From positions 1 to 6,927 of the forward strand of contig CALCEB010000059.1 in the NCBI GenBank assembly GCA_937900045.1: a DNA stretch of 6,927 nt, read 5' to 3'. A program made the position numbers and the translations under genes. Numbering within the stretch: position 1 is the stretch's first letter; every line of letters starts with the position of its first letter. A model generated the notes under the pieces. That model searched no databases. It saw nothing but the letters and a program-made list of their open reading frames with translations, and had not been told where the DNA came from. Positions 1 to 6,881 of this stretch are shown here, piece by piece. This stretch comes from an uncultured Acidobacteriota bacterium (GTDB taxonomy: Bacteria; Acidobacteriota; Terriglobia; UBA7540).

Positions 1-173
1 ATCATTATTTTCGGAACGAACCCTAAGAGTGTATGAAAACAAAGGATCGAGGTTTTCAAGATGTACCAGGTCGGGCATGGCTGGCGCGGTTCTCTTCAGG
101 TCGGCGCGCCCAAGGGATACGGGGGGATCGGGGTCAAGGGCCAAAAGGATCTACGATCATGGGATCCGCGCCC
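1..173. other. Non-coding flank downstream of the second cassette
   Basis: This is the region 3' of the last matrixin gene on the minus strand. I find no coding sequence with a credible start and ribosome binding site. It contains one weak hairpin with a short T-run close to the stop codon, listed separately. Nothing else in it is recognisable. Confidence 0.6.
143..167 (-). terminator. Weak candidate terminator after the matrixin C' gene
   Basis: On the minus strand, seven bases after the TGA of C', the arms GGATC and GATCC can pair over an 11-nt loop and are followed directly by TTTT. The stem is only 5 bp and the T-run only four bases, so this is below normal Rho-independent strength. Its position is the main argument for it. 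Confidence 0.22.
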
Positions 174-1199
174 TCAGTAGAACACGCTCGCGTAATTGGT
201 GGCGTTTTGCGGGGCGGAGGAACAGTCGTTTGGATTTGTCGCGTAGCCGCAAGTCCAACCGCTGAAATCGCTGAGGGTATAGACGCCGGTCAGGGGTTCA
301 ACCAAAATCTGATAAGTGCCGGGCGGGACTCCTTGCAGGGTGTAATCACCGTTTGGGCCGGAGAGGCCGTCCACCACCGCTGCGCCGGAATTCTTGTCCA
401 CGGCCACGACGTGGGCGGCATAGACTCCGTCGCCATTCAGCGAAACTTGGCCGGAGATGTTTCCCGTCATACTATTGAACCCGGCCGCGGGATAAAGGTA
501 AGCGATGCCGGCCACATCATCCGGGGAGAGCGTCCGCGTCTGGCCGATTCCCGTGTCGCCAAAGGGGTACATCGCGGCGTGAGCGATTCCATCGTGCTCC
601 AGTCCCAGCAGGTGGCCCACCTCATGGATGGCGACCGATTCAAGGTCGTAGTGGCCGGGGAGCGAGGGAGTGGACGTGGAAAATTGATATTGAGGGTTGA
701 AGGCAATGTCCGCGTCGATGATCTGCGAGGGCTGCGCCGTCTGGAGCGGAGTCGATCCGCAATTGTAAGTGGAAGGAACGGGGCCGAAAACCGAAGTGAC
801 GGTGGTGGTGGCGATAATCCCGGTGGCGAATTGAACCGAAGATGAGGGTACAAAGGTGATCAGATTGGTACAATCACTGCCGTCCGGGTCTGTCTTGGAG
901 GAGTCCGCGCCGCGCGTCACGTTCAACGTGGTCACGGATTGCCCGTTTAACTGCGCGCCTTGCCATGCGGAAAAGGCGTTGGCCAGGACCGTTGCCGCCG
1001 GGACCGGACTCGTCCCGGAAGTGTCATCGACATTGGTCCCCGTTGTGGGGTTCAAGCTCCACGTCACATTCGCGCTGGGCCAGCGCGAAGGCGTGGCCGT
1101 CCCATTCACATTCTGTTGGAACGTCGTGTAGGCAAACAACAGGAGGCTTGCAAAGAGCCCCGTCAGGATCACAACGGCTGCACTTATTTTCCGTACCAT
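174..1199 (-). CDS. Secreted or membrane-anchored matrixin-type zinc metalloprotease (C', copy 2)
   Basis: Predicted metzincin endopeptidase of 341 aa. Residues 192-202 read HEVGHLLGLEH, the HExxHxxGxxH zinc site (ligands H192, H196, H202; catalytic base E193). M210 in HAAM is the expected Met-turn, and IIDADIAF at 160-167 is the matrixin strand before the active site. Residues 1-24 form a basic start plus hydrophobic segment for export, without a clear A-x-A cleavage site, so it may stay as an anchor. Residues about 247-304 resemble a carboxypeptidase-regulatory-like beta domain (GDYTLQGVPPGTYQI). No cysteine-switch propeptide is seen, as is common in bacterial matrixins. I chose the ATG at 1199 because GAGG lies six bases upstream (1206-1209). 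The frame stays open to a TTG at 1235 that would overlap B', which is less likely. It is last in its cassette, 25 nt after B'. The substrate is unknown. It is paralogous to the protease at 4214-5356. Confidence 0.92.
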   Translation of the reverse strand: MVRKISAAVVILTGLFASLLLFAYTTFQQNVNGTATPSRWPSANVTWSLNPTTGTNVDDTSGTSPVPAATVLANAFSAWQGAQLNGQSVTTLNVTRGADSSKTDPDGSDCTNLITFVPSSSVQFATGIIATTTVTSVFGPVPSTYNCGSTPLQTAQPSQIIDADIAFNPQYQFSTSTPSLPGHYDLESVAIHEVGHLLGLEHDGIAHAAMYPFGDTGIGQTRTLSPDDVAGIAYLYPAAGFNSMTGNISGQVSLNGDGVYAAHVVAVDKNSGAAVVDGLSGPNGDYTLQGVPPGTYQILVEPLTGVYTLSDFSGWTCGYATNPNDCSSAPQNATNYASVFY

Positions 1200-1205
1200 G
1201 AGAAA

Positions 1206-1209
1206 CCTC
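1206..1209 (-). promoter_or_regulatory. Ribosome binding site deciding the start of C'
   Basis: GAGG on the minus strand is separated by TTTCTC (6 nt) from the ATG at 1199. This favours the ATG over the in-frame TTG at 1235, which would overlap the end of the upstream gene. Confidence 0.6.
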
Positions 1210-1224
1210 GGCTTCCTATCATTG

Positions 1225-2064
1225 TCATTCTGCAATCACGCTGAGAACGGCTTCCTTCAGCGGTTTGCCCGAAGCAAGATGGCTCACGGCGGCAAATTTC
1301 GCCTTCTCGCCGCGAATATCGAGCGAAGTCCAGCGAATCCGCCATCCGTGCTTCAAGCGGCAAGCCTCTCCCGCCAGCGAACTTCCTGCGGGAATCACCA
1401 AGTCCGGGTTTGGAAAGGCGACTCCGACGGTCCTCGCTTCAACCGCCAAGTTTCCCTGACCCTGATTCCAACCTGGAGCGAGCGCCACTCGGAGAGCCAA
1501 GCCCTGGGGTATTTCGATGGGCGAAGCAAGGATGCCACGGACTCGGCTTTCAAACTGCGAAAGCGAGGGCGTCATCTCCACTCTCGTCAAGTGACTTCCC
1601 GGAGCTTCTCCCCATTCGCCTTGAACGGGGGGAATCACGTGCTCGATTCCGGTCCCGGCGTCACGATAAATCCGGAACACACCTTGCATCATCCCAACCG
1701 GCATAAAGTGGCCCGGCCCGGAATGGCTGGATTCGAGAAACAAGACGTAAGAGGCAAGGGGGTAGAAGCGGGCCGTCCCATCCGTGCGCATCTGAAGGTT
1801 GCCAAGAACCCCGCCGGGTTGCTCCACCACCAGCGTCTTCAGTCGCAATCCCTTCTCGACCTGGTCTACCGTGATCGTGGTCAGGGTCATAATCATGGAA
1901 TGGTCCGCATTCCAACGGCATTCCTGCTTTGTGGCCCGCCCGCTCACAATGGCGGTCGAGGCGCGGGAAAGCTGGGTCAGGCTCAGATGAACGAAGGTCG
2001 TGGCCCGGCACGGAGCCACAACGATCAAAACCGCGAAAATGAACTGAAGAGTTCGGAGTCTCAT
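1225..2064 (-). CDS. Exported protein of unknown function (B', copy 2)
   Basis: I do not recognise a named family across this 279-aa protein. Residues 1-21 (MRLR, hydrophobic core, then PCRA) are a typical Sec signal peptide, with likely cleavage after A21. The mature part has two segments. Residues 22-140 contain conserved blocks shared with the paralogue at 5375-6223: LSxxQLxxAST, WNAxHxxIxTLTTIxVDQ near 51-68, a KG at 71-72, and GMMQG at 124-128. Residues about 182-260 have the pattern IPxG...LVIPAGSSLAG...WTSLDIRG. This recalls the C-terminal beta domain of VirB10/TrbI proteins and similar stand-alone domains in acidobacterial envelope proteins. That resemblance is from motif reading only. 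The start lies 3 nt after the stop of A', with no clear Shine-Dalgarno, which suggests coupled translation. The gene sits between the lipoprotein and the protease in both cassettes, so a role with them (partner, chaperone or inhibitor) is possible but unproven. Confidence 0.85.
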   Translation of the reverse strand: MRLRTLQFIFAVLIVVAPCRATTFVHLSLTQLSRASTAIVSGRATKQECRWNADHSMIMTLTTITVDQVEKGLRLKTLVVEQPGGVLGNLQMRTDGTARFYPLASYVLFLESSHSGPGHFMPVGMMQGVFRIYRDAGTGIEHVIPPVQGEWGEAPGSHLTRVEMTPSLSQFESRVRGILASPIEIPQGLALRVALAPGWNQGQGNLAVEARTVGVAFPNPDLVIPAGSSLAGEACRLKHGWRIRWTSLDIRGEKAKFAAVSHLASGKPLKEAVLSVIAE

Positions 2065-2067
2065 GAG

Positions 2068-3399
2068 TTACTGTGCCGCAGTCACGAGCAGGCCGCCCAC
2101 AAAGACGGACACATTGCCGTCAGGGTCAGTCACCAGGATGTTTCTGGGGCCGGTTGCCGCTGTGGAGCTCACCGTGACGCTCAATTGCACGGCGGGCTGC
2201 CCACCGGTGGTGGTGATGAAGCCCGAAGCCACGGGTTGGGTAACGGTGACGTCGCCGGAATTGCCGCTCACCACATAATAAGTTCCAGGCGCGATATTCT
2301 GACCCACCAGCAGGAGTGTCGCATTGCTGCCCTGCGCCACGGTGGCGCCGCCGGCATCAGCGGTATTGTTCAATCCCACTTGGAGGATCTGGGGTCCGGA
2401 ATTAGTTATTGTTTGCGCCGCAACATTCACCATGCCGGCTGTCGATCCGGCGGTGACAGTCACGTCATGACTGGTGAGCTCAGGAACGACGTAGAAGCTC
2501 AGAGCTGGGCTCAGAGTTGAATTGGTCTCGACGTCGATTGGAAACTTCCCAACCTGCGCCAAGTCATTCGATGACAACTGGGCAGTGACCTGGGCCGAAT
2601 TTACGAAAGTGGTGGGCTTCGCTGCGCCGTTGAATTGAACTTGGCTGCTCGAACTGAAGCCGGAGCCATTGACGGCTAACGTCAGGCTCTGGGTGTTCTG
2701 CATGCTGACGATGGGGTTCAAGGACGAGAGCGATCCGCTGGACGTCACGATCGTAACCATCGCCGATGCCGATTGGCCCGGACTGGCAACGCTGGTGGCC
2801 GTCACCGTTACGGGATTTGGAGAAGGCAAAGAAGCGGGTGCGGTATAAAGCCCCATAGAAGAGACGGTGCCGAGCGCGGAGCTGCCCCCGGCCATTCCAT
2901 TTACCGACCAGCTCACTACTGTATTCGCCAAGCCTGTAACGGTGGCCGTGAACTGCTGGGTTGCGCCAGTTGCAATCGAAGCCTTTGAAGGACTAACGGA
3001 AACTGATGTCGAGCTTGTGATCTTGACGCTGCTCGATGCTGAGGAGCTGGAATCGGCAACGCTGGTGGCCGTCACCATGACGCTTGCGGAAGGCACGGAG
3101 GCCGGCGCCTTGTAAAGGCCGGAGGTTGAGACCGTGCCCATTGCCGAACTGCCGCCGCTGACTCCATTCACGGACCATGTGACGGATGTACTTGAACTGC
3201 CGCTGACACTCGCGGAGAATTGCTGCGTGGCGCCAACATTCAAAGTCGCGGTGCTTGGGCTGAGCGTGACAGTGACAGTCCGAGAGGTGTTTTGAGCTGG
3301 GCTCGGAACAATGCTTCCACCGCCGCCACCGCCGCAACCGGTCAGGAACAATCCCATGACGACAAGGGCAGCGCCCGCAAAGAGTTTTTGTGATTTCAT
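2068..3399 (-). CDS. Lipoprotein with two Ig-like repeats and IPT-like domains (A', copy 2)
   Basis: Predicted surface lipoprotein of 443 aa. Residues 1-22 are MKSQK, a hydrophobic core and the lipobox LTGC, with C22 as the lipidated residue, followed by a glycine-rich linker. Residues about 41-129 and 131-219 are two tandem bacterial Ig-like repeats sharing GATQQF, TWSVNG or SWSVNG, a GLY(K/T)APAS strand and TATSVA. Residues about 228-306 look like an IPT/TIG domain (VNGSGF, VQFNG, TTFVNS). The rest, about 307-443, is a conserved tail ending in GPRNILVTDPDG and a final beta strand. No catalytic motif is seen, so a binding or structural role at the cell surface is inferred. I chose the ATG at 3399 because it gives a textbook lipoprotein signal. 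ATG 3414 (five residues longer) is equally possible, and neither has a well-spaced Shine-Dalgarno. The frame stays open to 3573, but those 58 codons encode a charged stretch that would bury the signal peptide. First gene of its cassette. Confidence 0.87.
   Translation of the reverse strand: MKSQKLFAGAALVVMGLFLTGCGGGGGGSIVPSPAQNTSRTVTVTLSPSTATLNVGATQQFSASVSGSSSTSVTWSVNGVSGGSSAMGTVSTSGLYKAPASVPSASVMVTATSVADSSSSASSSVKITSSTSVSVSPSKASIATGATQQFTATVTGLANTVVSWSVNGMAGGSSALGTVSSMGLYTAPASLPSPNPVTVTATSVASPGQSASAMVTIVTSSGSLSSLNPIVSMQNTQSLTLAVNGSGFSSSSQVQFNGAAKPTTFVNSAQVTAQLSSNDLAQVGKFPIDVETNSTLSPALSFYVVPELTSHDVTVTAGSTAGMVNVAAQTITNSGPQILQVGLNNTADAGGATVAQGSNATLLLVGQNIAPGTYYVVSGNSGDVTVTQPVASGFITTTGGQPAVQLSVTVSSTAATGPRNILVTDPDGNVSVFVGGLLVTAAQ
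2743..3279 (-). repeat. Two tandem Ig-like domain repeats inside A'
   Basis: Two units of about 89-90 codons lie head to tail. At the DNA level a 22-bp stretch (GGCAACGCTGGTGGCCGTCACC on the plus strand) occurs identically at 2785-2806 and 3055-3076, exactly 270 bp apart. At the protein level GATQQF, SVNG, GGSSA and APAS recur in the same order. Confidence 0.85.
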
Positions 3400-4213
3400 T
3401 GAGTATGGCGCCATGCCTTCGCTGTCTGCCTTTCGATTGTGTTTGTCGTCTGCTGCGGAAGCTGCCGCGGGGCTTATCCTTCTTGCTTGCTCGTAGCCCC
3501 GGATTCGCCTATCGTCGAGTTTCGTTGATTGATTTCGTTTCCGGACACACTTCGCCCTCGGCGTGGAGACCATTTTTCCGATTTCACGCGGGGAGAAATT
3601 AATCGCTGTACTTTACTGCGAGCGCTCTGGTTTGTTTGAGAGCAAGCATCATGCCAACTCGCAACCGGCAAAGCAGGTCAAGAGCGTTGGCATTTTTAGG
3701 GGCGAGGGAGGAGCTGGGCCTGAGTTCTGAGAGCCCGCTAGGAAGGGTAGACGGAATGAACAGGCCATCAACACGGCGTGCGCCGCCGGTTGAAGCTGGA
3801 GTGTAAAGGATTTAATATCAGTCTTTTGCGGTATTTAAGAAGCTTGCTTCTCCAGACTTCTGCATGGATCGATTCCTTGAAATGTAAGGAAGGCCAGTGT
3901 TGGATCGGGGGCTTGAGTTGCTGGAATGCGTTCCCGCCAGTGGTCATTTTTTGACACGGTAAGATTGACCATTTCTGTTAGCCCGTGCCAAATCGGGAAC
4001 TTGCTGTTCCGGTTCGAAACCGGTAGGAAGGTAGTCCGAATTTTGGCCGGGCCCAGTCTGGCTGTTATAGCGGCGGTGCCCCCGCCGCAGCCATTGAGCG
4101 TATCGAGTTTCGGCGCTGAAGGCAGCTCGGTTACAAAAGACTGAACCGCTACCCGCGTCCTGGAAGAGTGCAGGACCACCAGGATCATGAAGCAGATTGC
4201 AGGCTGGGGCGAA
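3400..4213. other. Long gap between the two cassettes, no convincing gene
   Basis: This 814-bp stretch separates the stop of protease C from lipoprotein A'. It should hold the promoter of the second cassette, but I found no minus-strand -35/-10 pair good enough to call. The strongest open frame (3835-4188, minus, 117 codons) has no ribosome binding site and no family I recognise. A 59-codon minus frame at 3768-3947 is equally anonymous. The right part (about 3873-4148) is dense in short inverted repeats, and 3804-3840 is locally AT-rich. No Rho-independent terminator is visible after C. Confidence 0.6.
3873..4148. repeat. Cluster of short inverted repeats (stem-loops)
   Basis: Read on the plus strand, the arms are: TTCCTT/AAGGAA (3873-3891, 7-nt loop); TTTGACACGG/CCGTGCCAAA (3950-3959 with 3983-3992, 9 of 10 paired); GGAAC/GTTCC (3996-4010); CCGGTT/AACCGG (4009-4023, 3-nt loop); GCGGCGG/CCGCCGC (4070-4088, 5-nt loop), with outer GGCT/AGCC at 4060-4063 and 4089-4092; and CGGTT/AACCG (4128-4148). 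None carries a T-run of terminator quality. It may be a structured RNA, a degenerate mobile or dispersed repeat, or chance in GC-rich DNA. Confidence 0.45.
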
Positions 4214-5356
4214 TCAATAAAACTTGCCGCTATAGTTGGTAGGCGGTTTCAAGGCTCCGGACTTGTTGCACGACGGGTTCGAGGTTGGATCGCAGCAAGG
4301 CGGAACGTTCTCGCCGAATCCGCAAGCCCAGCCGGAGAAATTGCTCAGTGTATAAATTCCAGCGAGGGGAAGCGCCAGCACGTTATAGGAGCCGGGTGGA
4401 ACGCCAGCAATCTGATAATTGCCGCTGGTATCCGTCAGCCCGTCTGTGACAGCGTTACCGGTGGCCGCGTCAATTACTACAACGTGGGCCGCAAAAATGC
4501 CCACCCCGCTGAGGGTAACATGGCCGGCCAGCGCGCCGGTGAGCGTGGCGTAATTCGCAGCGGGATAGAGCGCGCCCATCCCGACGGCATCGTCCAAAGA
4601 AAGGCCGCGGTTCGGCACTCCGCCCGTGTCTCCATACGCAAACATGATGGCGCTGGCAAGGCCGCTATGGTCCATCCCCAGCAAGTGGCCAATTTCATGA
4701 GTGGCGATGGCTTGAACGTCAAAAGCATTGGCGCCCGGAGTGGTCGAGATGGTGAATTGATCCGCAGGATTAAATTCAATGTCCGCATCGATGATGCAGG
4801 AAGGAAGTGGACAAGTATAAACCGTGTTCGGATTTGCGGAATTTGGACAGGTATAAGTGTTAGGCGGCGATCCCCCAGGGCAGTTGGGGCCAGCCACCGT
4901 GCAACCCGCCGACGTGGCGATTTGAGTGAAGGCAATGGTTCCAGTCGGAAAATCCGACTTGGTGGAATCCTCAAACCCAATAGTGTTCTCGCAATCTCCT
5001 GAATTCGGCCCCGTCAGCGAATTGTTGGGGAGCTGGACTATAGTTAGATTCGCCAAGGATTGTCCGTTAAGTTGCGCCTGTTTCCAGGAATTGAACGCGC
5101 CCTGAATGGCGCCCTGGACGCTTAGACCGCCGCTAGCGCTGACGTTTGAACCTGTCGCCGGATTCAAGCTCCAGCTTACGGTGTTATTACAAGTAGTTCC
5201 ATTATCATCATTGCACCATTTCGAGGGCACCGGGCCATTCACGTCATCCTGTTCGTGATTGTAAGCAAACAGCAGCAGCGCCCATCCGAGTCCAGCCACG
5301 GCCGCAAGGAGGGCCACCGATTTCATTGCCGGTTTCCAGGCCTGTGCTTTGCTCAT
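4214..5356 (-). CDS. Secreted or membrane-anchored matrixin-type zinc metalloprotease (C, copy 1)
   Basis: Predicted metzincin endopeptidase of 380 aa. Residues 220-230 read HEIGHLLGMDH (zinc ligands H220, H224, H230; catalytic E221), with the Met-turn at M238 in SAIM and the matrixin strand IIDADIEF at 188-195. A basic N-terminus (K3, K8, K12) precedes a hydrophobic segment at about 13-32 that ends LLLFAY, as in its paralogue, without a clear signal peptidase I site. Residues about 274-331 resemble a carboxypeptidase-regulatory-like domain (GNYQIAGVPPGSYNV). The tail is Cys-rich and ends NYSGKFY, close to NYASVFY in C'. It is about 39 residues longer than C', partly through a Cys-containing insert at about 157-187 with a short internal repeat. 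The start is well supported by GAGGTGA four bases before the ATG. It follows B by 18 nt and closes the first cassette. Substrate unknown. Confidence 0.94.
   Translation of the reverse strand: MSKAQAWKPAMKSVALLAAVAGLGWALLLFAYNHEQDDVNGPVPSKWCNDDNGTTCNNTVSWSLNPATGSNVSASGGLSVQGAIQGAFNSWKQAQLNGQSLANLTIVQLPNNSLTGPNSGDCENTIGFEDSTKSDFPTGTIAFTQIATSAGCTVAGPNCPGGSPPNTYTCPNSANPNTVYTCPLPSCIIDADIEFNPADQFTISTTPGANAFDVQAIATHEIGHLLGMDHSGLASAIMFAYGDTGGVPNRGLSLDDAVGMGALYPAANYATLTGALAGHVTLSGVGIFAAHVVVIDAATGNAVTDGLTDTSGNYQIAGVPPGSYNVLALPLAGIYTLSNFSGWACGFGENVPPCCDPTSNPSCNKSGALKPPTNYSGKFY
4808..4864 (-). repeat. Short tandem duplication inside protease C
   Basis: Residues 165-171 (PNTYTCP) recur at 176-183 as PNTVYTCP. 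On the plus strand GGACARGTATAA occurs at 4809-4820 and 4845-4856, 36 bp apart, each followed by a GTGTT block. The copy adds a cysteine just before the IIDADI strand. The paralogue C' has no such repeat. Confidence 0.7.
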
Positions 5357-5360
5357 TCGG

Positions 5361-5367
5361 TCACCTC
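5361..5367 (-). promoter_or_regulatory. Strong ribosome binding site of protease C
   Basis: GAGGTGA on the minus strand lies four bases before the ATG at 5356, in the 18-nt space after B. It supports this start over the internal ATG ten codons later, and suggests that C is translated by its own initiation rather than only by coupling. Confidence 0.75.
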
Positions 5368-5374
5368 GCGCCGC

Positions 5375-6223
5375 CTACCTCACAACAGCCACAAACCTTT
5401 CGCCGCTCAGCCGTGCTCCCAATGACTTCTCCGGCGCCGTCCGGATCTTCACTGGAGTACCGCCAATTTCAACCGTGCTCCAATGCACCACCCAATGGTC
5501 TGTGATGCGCTGGCCATAACCTGTCAAAGTGCTCTGTGCTGGCACCACCAAATGGTCATTCGGAAAGAGGTCCACAGTGGTCCGGGCCTGAAGAGCCATG
5601 CGCCCGACCCCGTCAAAGGAAGCCGACTCGATTTTCAGCGGAATGGCCGTCCCAGTTGGAATGACCACCGGAGCAGACATAGCGCCCGCGACTTGTTGTT
5701 GGAATTGCTGCAATGGGACGGTCTGTGGGGCCGGGCTCATGTTCGAAACCGGCCCGCGCGCCCCGTGGAAATACTTCCCGGTTGGAGTAATCACCCGCTC
5801 TTCTCCCGTGTTGGGATCCCAAAAGACGCGGTAGGCGCCTTGCATCATGCCGACCACCAGGTACTCTGACGTGTCGGTCTGTGAGGGTTCCAGAAACAAC
5901 ATATACCCGGCTCCAGGCAAAAACCGGACCGTCCCGGGAACGTATTCACGAATCCTGCCAATTGTTCCGCCCATCTGGCGGACAATGACGGTCGAGGCCG
6001 GTTGTCCTTTCACACTTTGATCCACGGCGATCGTCGTCAGGGTTTCAATCCCGGTATGGTTCGCGTTCCATTGGCTCACTTGGTTCACCGCATGGCCGCG
6101 AAGGATCACGGTTGAGGCTTGAGTCAGTTGCTGCATGCTCAATTCAACAAGCGAGGTTGCCGCACTGGACCCTGCAAATACCATGACTGCGAATGCTGCC
6201 AGAAGTGGATGATGTTTCTTCAT
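5375..6223 (-). CDS. Exported protein of unknown function (B, copy 1)
   Basis: A 282-aa protein, paralogue of the one at 1225-2064; no named family recognised. Residues 1-22 (MKKHH, hydrophobic core, SSAA) are a clear Sec signal peptide. Across residues 23-73 I count 28 of 51 positions identical to B' without gaps, including LSxxQLxxAST, WNAxHxxIxTLTTIxVDQ and KG. Further shared blocks are a GG at 85-86, a YMLFLE strand at 107-112 and GMMQG at 125-129. Residues about 187-261 show IPTGTAIPL, LVVPAQSTLTG and HWSTVEIGGTPVKI, a VirB10/TrbI-like pattern of a first IPxGT strand, a second V/IPA strand and a W-containing strand. This is a suggestion from motifs, not a proven homology. There are no catalytic motifs or conserved cysteines. 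The ATG shares its A with the TAA of gene A (TAATG), and no Shine-Dalgarno is visible, so translation is probably coupled to A. Confidence 0.87.
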   Translation of the reverse strand: MKKHHPLLAAFAVMVFAGSSAATSLVELSMQQLTQASTVILRGHAVNQVSQWNANHTGIETLTTIAVDQSVKGQPASTVIVRQMGGTIGRIREYVPGTVRFLPGAGYMLFLEPSQTDTSEYLVVGMMQGAYRVFWDPNTGEERVITPTGKYFHGARGPVSNMSPAPQTVPLQQFQQQVAGAMSAPVVIPTGTAIPLKIESASFDGVGRMALQARTTVDLFPNDHLVVPAQSTLTGYGQRITDHWVVHWSTVEIGGTPVKIRTAPEKSLGARLSGERFVAVVR

Positions 6224-6225
6224 TA
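6221..6225 (-). promoter_or_regulatory. TAATG stop-start overlap between A and B
   Basis: The TAA stop of A (6225-6223) and the ATG start of B (6223-6221) share one A. No purine-rich ribosome binding site precedes the ATG, so ribosomes ending on A probably restart on B. In the second cassette the same junction is TAA-CTC-ATG (2070-2062). Confidence 0.6.
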
Positions 6226-6881
6226 CAATGGCACCGGCCCGGTGATGACAATATTTCCGGCTGCAACGGATATTTCGCCCGCTGGATTGGTGACAATCAG
6301 GTTTCGGGCGCCTAGAGTGGCATTGATGCTCACGTTGATGCTGACATTGACGGCCGGAGTCCCACCGGTAGTCGATGTAAAATCGGAGACCACCGGCTGT
6401 GTTACCGTGACGTCGTTGTTGGCCCCCGTGACCTCGTAAAAGGTCCCCGGCACAATGCCGTTCCCAACAATGAACAAACTCGCTTGAGTTCCCACCCCGA
6501 CATTGACCGCCGTGGCGCCCGCCGAGTTGTTCAGGCCAACCGCTGTCAAACTGAGAGTTGGGGGATTAAACGAGGGAACGCTGATATTGGCAGTTGTAAC
6601 TGCGCCTGGACCTGCAGTCACATTTACGGCCTGCGGGGTAATGCTTGGAACGACATAGAAATTCACGCTGCCGCTGCTTGACCCACCGGTCTGGACAGCC
6701 ACCTGCACCGGTCCTGCGTTTGAGATAGAGCTGCCCGGAATCTGCGCAGTCAACTGTGTCGAATTGACAAAAGTCGTGGTCTCCGTGGTTCCGTTAAACA
6801 CGACCTTACTTCCCGATGAAAAGCCGCTGCCATTCACCGTCAGGGGAAAAGCCGCAGTATTTTCCATCGCGACTATAGGGC
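6223..6881 (-). CDS. C-terminal part of an Ig/IPT-type surface protein (A, copy 1), truncated by the contig end
   Basis: About 218 genomic codons are visible. The frame is open to the last genomic bases and reads PIVAMENT at its start, which aligns with PIVSMQNT at residues 229-236 of A'. The Met at 6867 is therefore internal, not a start. Shared blocks in order are VNGSGFSS, FNG, TTFVNS, FYVVP, VGLNN, PGT(F/Y)Y, DVTVTQPV, TTGG, PAV, a G-R-N strand (GARNLIVTNPAG) and a closing beta strand. By comparison with A', the missing N-terminal part of roughly 225 residues should hold a lipoprotein signal and Ig-like repeats, but that is inference. The function is probably structural or binding at the cell surface. 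First gene of the first cassette, overlapping B by one base. Confidence 0.85.

Noticed and set aside
33..845. Plus-strand open frame of 270 codons, and a similar one at 4187-5002
   Set aside because: Both lie antisense to the matrixin genes, including their zinc motifs. They resemble each other only because the sense genes are paralogues.
1198..2520. Long plus-strand open frame of 440 codons
   Set aside because: It lies antisense to B' and part of A', has no recognisable domain, and its low-complexity His/Arg/Gly-rich translation is typical of the reverse frame of a GC-rich gene. The minus-strand genes have signal peptides and paralogues.
3400..3573. N-terminal extension of A' by 58 codons
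   Set aside because: It would place a charged stretch in front of a perfect lipoprotein signal peptide and lacks a ribosome binding site.
3790..3818. Plus-strand promoter-like pair TTGAAG, 17 nt, TAATAT
   Set aside because: Each hexamer matches 4 of 6 consensus bases, but it points to the right, where no plus-strand gene follows.
4009..4023. tRNA T-arm-like sequence (GGTTCGAAACC)
   Set aside because: No acceptor, D or anticodon arm can be built around it at tRNA spacing; it is better described as a simple inverted repeat.
4060..4092. Rho-independent terminator for protease C
   Set aside because: The stem is strong, but neither strand has a T-run after it, and it lies more than 120 bases beyond the stop codon.
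3835..4188. Minus-strand open frame of 117 codons just after protease C
   Set aside because: No ribosome binding site, no signal, no family recognised, and it runs across the inverted-repeat cluster. It could be a relic, but I cannot support it as a gene.
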